Notes under the pieces: generated by a model
The model's input: only the letters and a program-made list of their open reading frames with translations
What the model was told of the DNA's origin: nothing
The model's database searches: none
In this document: one piece after another, positions 60,043 through 64,000 of the stretch
Position numbering within the stretch: position 1 is the stretch's first letter
Layout of the letters: each line of letters opens with the position of its first letter
NCBI GenBank assembly: GCA_934436505.1
Contig: CAKSAP010000004.1
Span: 119,287 to 183,286 of the forward strand
From: an uncultured Eubacteriales bacterium
GTDB lineage: Bacteria > Bacillota > Clostridia > Oscillospirales > Acutalibacteraceae
Reading direction: 5' to 3'
Length of the DNA: 64,000 nucleotides
Program-made: the position numbers and the translations under genes

Positions 60043-60499
60043 ATAGCTAATATTATAAAACACAGCGTAGAAGGACATGGGTGTGCACGATTGGGGAATC
60101 TTAACCATAGTTTTAAAAAGTAATATCCTTTTCTCTATTATCCTGTAATACTACATGCCAAAAATAACATTTGCAGTTTTATTTTCACAAATCATTAAGT
60201 TAATATACTTAAGTTTAACTCATCATATCTTCTTTTTTTGCTGCAGTATCTTTTCCAGTGTGCAGTTCACTTCACCTATCATCATGACAGGTACCACTTG
60301 CCGCCGAGAAGTTTTATACTCCAAGAAAAATATTTTATAAAACAAGCTAAAACAGGTAGTCAAAACTTAACACATTATCCAAGCGGAACACCTGATAATC
60401 TAAAACTTTACAGTCTTTTCTGTCAAAATCAATTTTATGTTTTAACATTGCTCATTATTGTCCCCAAGTTTTGCTTAAAAGTTTCGGTTTATATATTTA
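60043..60499. other. Gene-free A+T-rich stretch in the accessory zone
   Basis: No frame here has a ribosome site or a recognisable product. The stretch ends at the phosphotransferase stop codon. It may hold decayed coding sequence, but I see no motif that proves it. Confidence 0.5.
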
Positions 60500-61438
60500 T
60501 CACATTGAATTTAACTTTTTAAGTTCTTTCCTCAACCTCTTATTACACGGTAATTCCAAAACCGATCCACTATGTCCTACTCTCAATCTCATTGATGACT
60601 CGTGCATTGCACCGTAATATGCTACTCTGAAATCTGCATATTTTGAAAGCTGATATTTCGACTTGTAAGTACTGTATAAATTAAACAAATCTCCCCACAT
60701 ATTTCTCAATTGAAACAAATCGTACTCACGATCTGCCCACATACTGTCGCACGGGTCAATAAATGCAGTCAAATTAAATGAATGTATGTCTGCCATAATA
60801 TTCATTATGTTCATATCACCATGAATAAGTACAGGAGATGTGTTTTCCACGGGTAATTTGTTAAAAGCTTCGGTTGCATCCAGAAGCAATTGAAAAGATT
60901 TTAAAGGAAACTTCCCCTCTTTCTTTAGTTTTTTCAATCCATCAAGAATCGGCTGTTGCTTTTCTGTGATGTAATAATCGTACCAATTGTCATAAATAGG
61001 ATTTGACAACTCGCCAAATTTTTCATTTGTAACACTGTGCCACTCCAACATACCTGATATAACTTCATCAGCAAATTTCTGCTTTTGACTTTTACTTTTA
61101 AGCAAAAATAGCGGATTCAAAACATTTTTCCCCGGAACAAAAGTCATAGCCAAAAGCGCTGTTTTATCATCGTCATATGTAAAAATTACATCCGGCATCT
61201 TTACAGAAGTGTGTTTACCAAGAACACGAAGTTGTTCTGCCTCCTGATGCTGATTTTCTTGTAGCAAATAGGCTTTTACAGCGATTATATCGCCATTACC
61301 AAGAACAACTTTATACACTTTTCCAAAACTGCCGCCACCGACAAATTTTATTGAAGTAACCTTTTGATTAAGTTTTTCTGATACTATATCCGGAACAGTA
61401 AGGAATATATGTTTATCGGAAAGATTTAATTTATTCAT
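60500..61438 (-). CDS. Phosphotransferase of the APH / choline-fructosamine kinase superfamily
   Basis: The 312-residue protein has a protein-kinase-like fold. The ATP loop is VGGGSFGKVYKVVLGNGDIIAVKAY near residue 34. The catalytic loop is LIHGDMNIMNIM (Brenner HGD-x-x-x-N) near 205, and the metal motif is IDPCDSMWADREYDL near 228. APH enzymes phosphorylate aminoglycosides or macrolides. Related kinases act on choline, homoserine or fructosamines, and the DREYDL end resembles the latter. Resistance therefore cannot be concluded. It is A+T rich and lies in the accessory zone. Confidence 0.88.
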   Translation of the reverse strand: MNKLNLSDKHIFLTVPDIVSEKLNQKVTSIKFVGGGSFGKVYKVVLGNGDIIAVKAYLLQENQHQEAEQLRVLGKHTSVKMPDVIFTYDDDKTALLAMTFVPGKNVLNPLFLLKSKSQKQKFADEVISGMLEWHSVTNEKFGELSNPIYDNWYDYYITEKQQPILDGLKKLKKEGKFPLKSFQLLLDATEAFNKLPVENTSPVLIHGDMNIMNIMADIHSFNLTAFIDPCDSMWADREYDLFQLRNMWGDLFNLYSTYKSKYQLSKYADFRVAYYGAMHESSMRLRVGHSGSVLELPCNKRLRKELKKLNSM

Positions 61439-61490
61439 ATTCTCATGTCACCTCAATAAAATTGTATCAAACATTCAAAGATATTACAAC

Positions 61491-61515
61491 AGAAAAAAAT
61501 AAAGACGTTCAAAAG
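61491..61515. repeat. 25-bp perfect direct repeat, left copy
   Basis: The 25-bp sequence beginning AGAAAAAAATAAAGACGTTC is identical to 63387-63411. The right copy is the T run and first arm of the tRNA-Asn terminator. This left copy lacks the second arm, so it looks like a broken-off duplicate at the edge of an inserted segment. Confidence 0.85.
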
Positions 61516-61618
61516 TGAATGAACCGCCCTGTACTTTTTTACTTTATCCTATTATTTTATTACTTTCAAAAAAAATTTCAAATGCGGAGAGAAAAGACGA
61601 GTGATATGCCGAGTCTCC

Positions 61619-61765
61619 CTCGGCGTGATATTTTTGCCAACGCAAAAGAGATATTTTGCCGTTGGCACAGTGGTATTATATTCGCATACAGCTGCCGCAG
61701 GCAATATCACTATGCACAGCATAATACCACTGCGTAGCAATACAACTCGCCATAGGCGAATATAA
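61619..61765. repeat. Structured 147-bp intergenic element, copy 1
   Basis: It is nearly identical to 63068-63214. Nested inverted repeats are visible: GCCAACGCAAAA with TTTTGCCGTTGGC, CAGTGGTATTAT with ATAATACCACTG, and a TCGCCATAGGCGA hairpin. Apparent open frames on the minus strand arise from the repeat and are unlikely to be genes. Confidence 0.88.
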
Positions 61766-61847
61766 CTGAAAAAACATTTCGGCTTGCTCTGCTGATTTTT
61801 ATAGGCTATAATAGAATCATTCATAAAAAATGGATTTACGGAAAATT
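61766..61847 (+). repeat. Promoter-bearing intergenic repeat, copy 2, upstream of the GNAT gene
   Basis: It matches 58738-58822. TTGCTC (61784-61789), a 17-bp spacer and TATAAT (61807-61812) form a likely promoter for the acetyltransferase gene at 61889. It starts exactly where the 147-bp element ends. Confidence 0.8.
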
Positions 61848-61888
61848 GTTATAGTATATTGTATAATAAAAATTAAGGACGATTTAAT

Positions 61889-62368
61889 ATGATTTGTAAA
61901 GTAACCGAAAACAGCCAACTTAATGCCTGTTTGAATATAATTCACAAAAGTTTTCAAACAGTTGCCGATGATATGGGCTTGACAAAAGAAAACTGTCCGA
62001 GCCATACGGCGTTTATGCCCTTAAAAAAATTACAAGAGCAATTAAAGTGCGGCAATTTTATGTTTTTGTATGAGTACCGCAACGAGCTTGTCGGCTATTT
62101 TTCATTAGAGGTTAATGGCAATAGTGCAGAATTGAATAATTTGTCCGTTTTACCCGAGTACAGGCATTTGGGAATAGGTAAGGAGTTAGTAAACTTCGCA
62201 GTCGATTACTCTAAAAACACTCTCGGCGTTAACAAGCTCAAAATAGGAATCGTAGACGAAAACGCCGTGCTGAAAGAATGGTACGGTAAATTAGGCTTTG
62301 TCCACACCGGCACAAAACACTTTGAACATTTGCCGTTTACGGTTGGGTTTATGGAATTAGATATATGA
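61889..62368 (+). CDS. GNAT-family N-acetyltransferase
   Basis: The 159-residue protein has a complete GNAT core: VGYFSLEVNGNSAELNNLSVLPEYRHLGIGKELVNFAVDYSKN with the acetyl-CoA loop R-H-L-G-I-G near residue 92, then KLKIGIVDENAVLKEWYGKLGFVHTGTK. The substrate is unknown. ATG follows AAGGACGATTTAAT. It lies in the segment bracketed by the 25-bp direct repeats, together with a P-loop kinase, and is expressed from the repeat-borne promoter. Confidence 0.9.
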   Translation: MICKVTENSQLNACLNIIHKSFQTVADDMGLTKENCPSHTAFMPLKKLQEQLKCGNFMFLYEYRNELVGYFSLEVNGNSAELNNLSVLPEYRHLGIGKELVNFAVDYSKNTLGVNKLKIGIVDENAVLKEWYGKLGFVHTGTKHFEHLPFTVGFMELDI

Positions 62369-62458
62369 AGGGATAACAGCGTGCATGTGCCGACGAACAT
62401 TTGCATAATGATAGAAAAACATTAAGATTGTAGGATAAAAAGCCAATATCAGTTCATC

Positions 62459-62487
62459 TTGCGTTAATATAAAAATGCTTTGATAAT
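62459..62487 (+). promoter_or_regulatory. Probable promoter of the P-loop kinase gene
   Basis: TTGCGT (62459-62464), a 17-bp spacer and GATAAT (62482-62487), 15 bp before the start codon. Confidence 0.5.
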
Positions 62488-62502
62488 ATATAGGAGTTGA
62501 AA

Positions 62503-62991
62503 ATGACAGATAAGATAATTATAATCCGTGGCAATTCTGGAAGCGGCAAAACAACCGTTGCAAATGAGTTGTGCAAACAGCTTGGAGCAGATTGCATGTT
62601 ATTGTCTCAAGATGTTATCAGGCGAGATCTGCTACATACAAAAGACGGTGAAAACAGTGTCGCTATTGATTTGCTTAAACAACTAATCATATTTGGAAAG
62701 GCACACAGCAATATCATAGTACTTGAAGGGATATTAAATTCCCATTGGTATAAACAGTTATTTGATTGCATTCGAAAAAATTTCAATAACATCTATGCTT
62801 ATTATTATGATATTCCCTTTAACGAAACGGTCAAAAGATTTCTGACAAAAAATAATACGGATTACACCGCACAAGATATGAAACGTTGGTGGAAGAAAAA
62901 TGATTTAATTGGATTCAATGAAGAAAAAATCATTTCAAAAGATATGTCCGTCAACGATGTTGTTGAAATGATACTAAATGATATTAAATGA
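62503..62991 (+). CDS. P-loop kinase of the AAA_33 / zeta-toxin-like group
   Basis: From ATG at 62503 (after GGAGTTGAAA) the protein has 162 residues. Walker A is RGNSGSGKTTVANEL. A DVIRRDLL switch region and a Walker B-like IIVLEGIL follow, with a Arg/Lys-rich lid (DMKRWWKKNDL). Similar small enzymes include chloramphenicol phosphotransferase-like and zeta-like kinases that phosphorylate small molecules or UDP-sugars. No antitoxin-sized partner gene is next to it, which argues against a toxin-antitoxin pair. The neighbouring GNAT and APH-like genes suggest a set of small-molecule-modifying enzymes. Confidence 0.85.
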   Translation: MTDKIIIIRGNSGSGKTTVANELCKQLGADCMLLSQDVIRRDLLHTKDGENSVAIDLLKQLIIFGKAHSNIIVLEGILNSHWYKQLFDCIRKNFNNIYAYYYDIPFNETVKRFLTKNNTDYTAQDMKRWWKKNDLIGFNEEKIISKDMSVNDVVEMILNDIK

Positions 62992-63067
62992 TAAAATGTC
63001 GTTCATTTCTGTAACGATACAAAATAGCCTTTACCTTTTGAGGGCATCTTTATATAGCCTCACTGTA

Positions 63068-63214
63068 CTCGGCGTGATATTTTGCCAACGCAAAAGAGAT
63101 ATTATGCCGTTGGCACAGTGGTATTATATTCATATACAGCTGCCGAAGGCAATAACACTATGCGCAGCATAATACCACTGCGTAGCAATACCACTCGCCA
63201 TAGGCGAATATAAC
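63068..63214. repeat. Structured 147-bp intergenic element, copy 2
   Basis: Second copy of the element at 61619, with the same nested inverted repeats and about ten differences. The following 63215-63386 contains no recognised gene. Confidence 0.88.
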
Positions 63215-63388
63215 GACAACGTCTCTTGCGGTGCCCGACGAAAAACTTCCTTGGAGCGTCGTTTTTCTGTCGACCGCTGCGCCATCCTGCCCTCGCTCCT
63301 CCTGCCACCGGCAGCGCTCGGTCACGATGCAGTTAACAGCCTCTCGGCTGTTTGTACAAGCTGTCATTGACCGAATCAAATTTGAAAG

Positions 63389-63418
63389 AAAAAAATAAAG
63401 ACGTTCAAAAGAACGTCT
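63389..63418 (-). terminator. Terminator of the rRNA/tRNA operon
   Basis: AGACGTTC (63399-63406) pairs with GAACGTCT (63411-63418) over AAAA, and the minus strand continues with TTATTTTTTT. It follows tRNA-Asn by 7 nt. Part of it (63387-63411) forms the right copy of the 25-bp direct repeat. Confidence 0.88.
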
Positions 63419-63425
63419 CTATTTT

Positions 63426-63501
63426 TGGCTCCCCCAGTTGGACTCGAACCAACGACAACTCGGTTAACAGCCGAGTGCTCTACCGACTGAGCTATGGAGG
63501 A
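63426..63501 (-). tRNA. tRNA-Asn (anticodon GTT)
   Basis: The 76-nt cloverleaf has acceptor TCCTCCA/TGGGGGA, anticodon loop CTGTTAA (GTT), T loop GTTCGAGTC, discriminator G and encoded CCA. It is last in the rRNA operon. Confidence 0.96.
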
Positions 63502-63510
63502 ATATGAAAT

Positions 63511-63626
<116 letters not shown>

Positions 63627-63715
63627 TAATCAACATTAGATTTCTCTAACGCTAACTGTTCAATTGTCCCACAGAGTGGGTATATAATAAACAGGAAATC
63701 CCGTTTAATCTAAAT

Positions 63716-63791
63716 TGGTGACCCGTAGCGGATTCGAACCGCTGTTGCCGGCGTGAGAGGCCGGAGTCTTAGGCCACTTGACCAACGGGCC
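63716..63791 (-). tRNA. tRNA-Glu (anticodon CTC)
   Basis: The 76-nt tRNA has acceptor GGCCCGT/ACGGGTC, anticodon loop CTCTCAC (CTC) on a CCGGC/GCCGG stem and encoded CCA. It sits between 23S and 5S rRNA. The 90 bp between it and 5S hold no other gene. Confidence 0.95.
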
Positions 63792-63804
63792 GTTTTTATT
63801 CAAG

Positions 63805-63880
63805 TGGTACACCTTCAGGGACTCGAACCCTGGACACCCTGATTAAGAGTCAGGTGCTCTACCAGCTGAGCTAAAGGTGC
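63805..63880 (-). tRNA. tRNA-Lys (anticodon CTT)
   Basis: The 76-nt tRNA has acceptor GCACCTT/AAGGTGT with a G-T first pair, anticodon loop CTCTTAA (CTT) and encoded CCA. It lies between the 23S end and tRNA-Glu. Confidence 0.95.
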
Positions 63881-63981
63881 ATATTACACCCTAAAAACTG
63901 AACAAAGGAGAAAGAGATAAGATGAAGAAGAAAAAACTGAGAAATAAACAAAGATTAGAACCTGTTCTTAAATAAGAACTG

Positions 63982-64000
63982 TGGTCAAGCCCTCGACCTA
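63982..64000 (-). rRNA. rrl: 23S ribosomal RNA, extreme 3' end (partial)
   Basis: On the minus strand the last bases read TAGGTCGAGGGCTTGACCA, the usual 3' terminus of Firmicutes 23S rRNA. The gene continues past the right edge. A short stem GTTCTTA/TAAGAAC (63964-63979) follows and may help processing. Confidence 0.8.

Noticed and set aside
61552..61824. A 90-codon open frame on the minus strand
   Set aside because: It lies inside the duplicated 147-bp element, and its second copy at 63102-63308 encodes a similar peptide only because the DNA repeats. The nested inverted repeats explain the conservation.
62503..62991. Zeta-type toxin of a toxin-antitoxin pair
   Set aside because: No small antitoxin-like gene overlaps or directly precedes it, and the nearest upstream gene is a complete GNAT.

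Overview
The window looks like a chromosomal segment of a spore-forming, anaerobic gut member of the Clostridia, probably a Ruminococcus-like member of the Oscillospirales. The evidence is indirect: a moderate G+C Firmicutes gene set, consistently good AGGAGG ribosome sites, TTGACA-17-TATAAT promoters, gene orders known from Bacillus and Clostridia (yloU-yloV-recG, ymdB next to rny, nifS next to thiI), sporulation or germination proteins (YpeB, a SpoIID-like protein), class B sortases and an L-fucose pathway. No species can be named from the sequence alone. Most genes are on the minus strand.

Layout. 1-2,600: an end-truncated membrane protein, an NSS-type sodium symporter and an Xre regulator. 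2,700-7,220: an L-fucose catabolic operon (fucA, fucU, a RhaB-type kinase, fucI) divergent from a MATE exporter (7,317-8,687). 8,745-11,390: a zinc/cadmium efflux operon (separate HMA protein, P1B-type ATPase, ArsR/CadC regulator) with a clear operator dyad. 11,400-14,100: ung, a DUF1846 protein and a small membrane protein. 14,120-14,460: short intergenic repeats. 14,544-24,374: a nine-gene run on the minus strand (nifS, thiI, pncC, two sortases, a CinA-like/SpoIID fusion, galE, lemA, TPM protein). 24,509-26,590: ypeB and small envelope proteins. 26,868-30,050: thiT under a TPP riboswitch, then an aminotransferase-ksgA-TSCPD operon. 30,163-34,306: a MarR-regulated heterodimeric ABC exporter. 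34,506-38,086: a lipid kinase, glyQS, three tRNAs and a second repeat mosaic. 38,138-42,374: rarA, a HAD phosphatase, a membrane-anchored protein and uppP. 42,453-45,686: an M20 peptidase / GPH-type transporter / ATC-hydrolase-like operon. 46,061-58,533: a GNAT and a TfoX protein, then rlmD, an M23 endopeptidase, recG, fakA, yloU, a peptide-binding lipoprotein, ymdB and rny.

58,700-63,420 is a low-G+C accessory zone next to a ribosomal RNA operon. It holds decayed gene remnants, a phosphotransferase, an acetyltransferase, a P-loop kinase, two kinds of duplicated intergenic element and a perfect 25-bp direct repeat that brackets about 1.9 kb. The window ends in the 3' part of an rRNA operon read on the minus strand: 23S end, tRNA-Lys, tRNA-Glu, 5S, tRNA-Asn.

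The most unusual object is the 717-residue protein at 17,002-19,155. Its cytoplasmic half reads by eye as a degenerate, full-length CinA (MoCF-like plus inactivated PncC-like domain). This is followed by one membrane helix and an extracellular SpoIID domain that has lost the His of its GHGVGMSQ motif. It lies in one operon with a stand-alone PncC and two class B sortases that share an unusual C-terminal tail, and may represent an undescribed envelope system.
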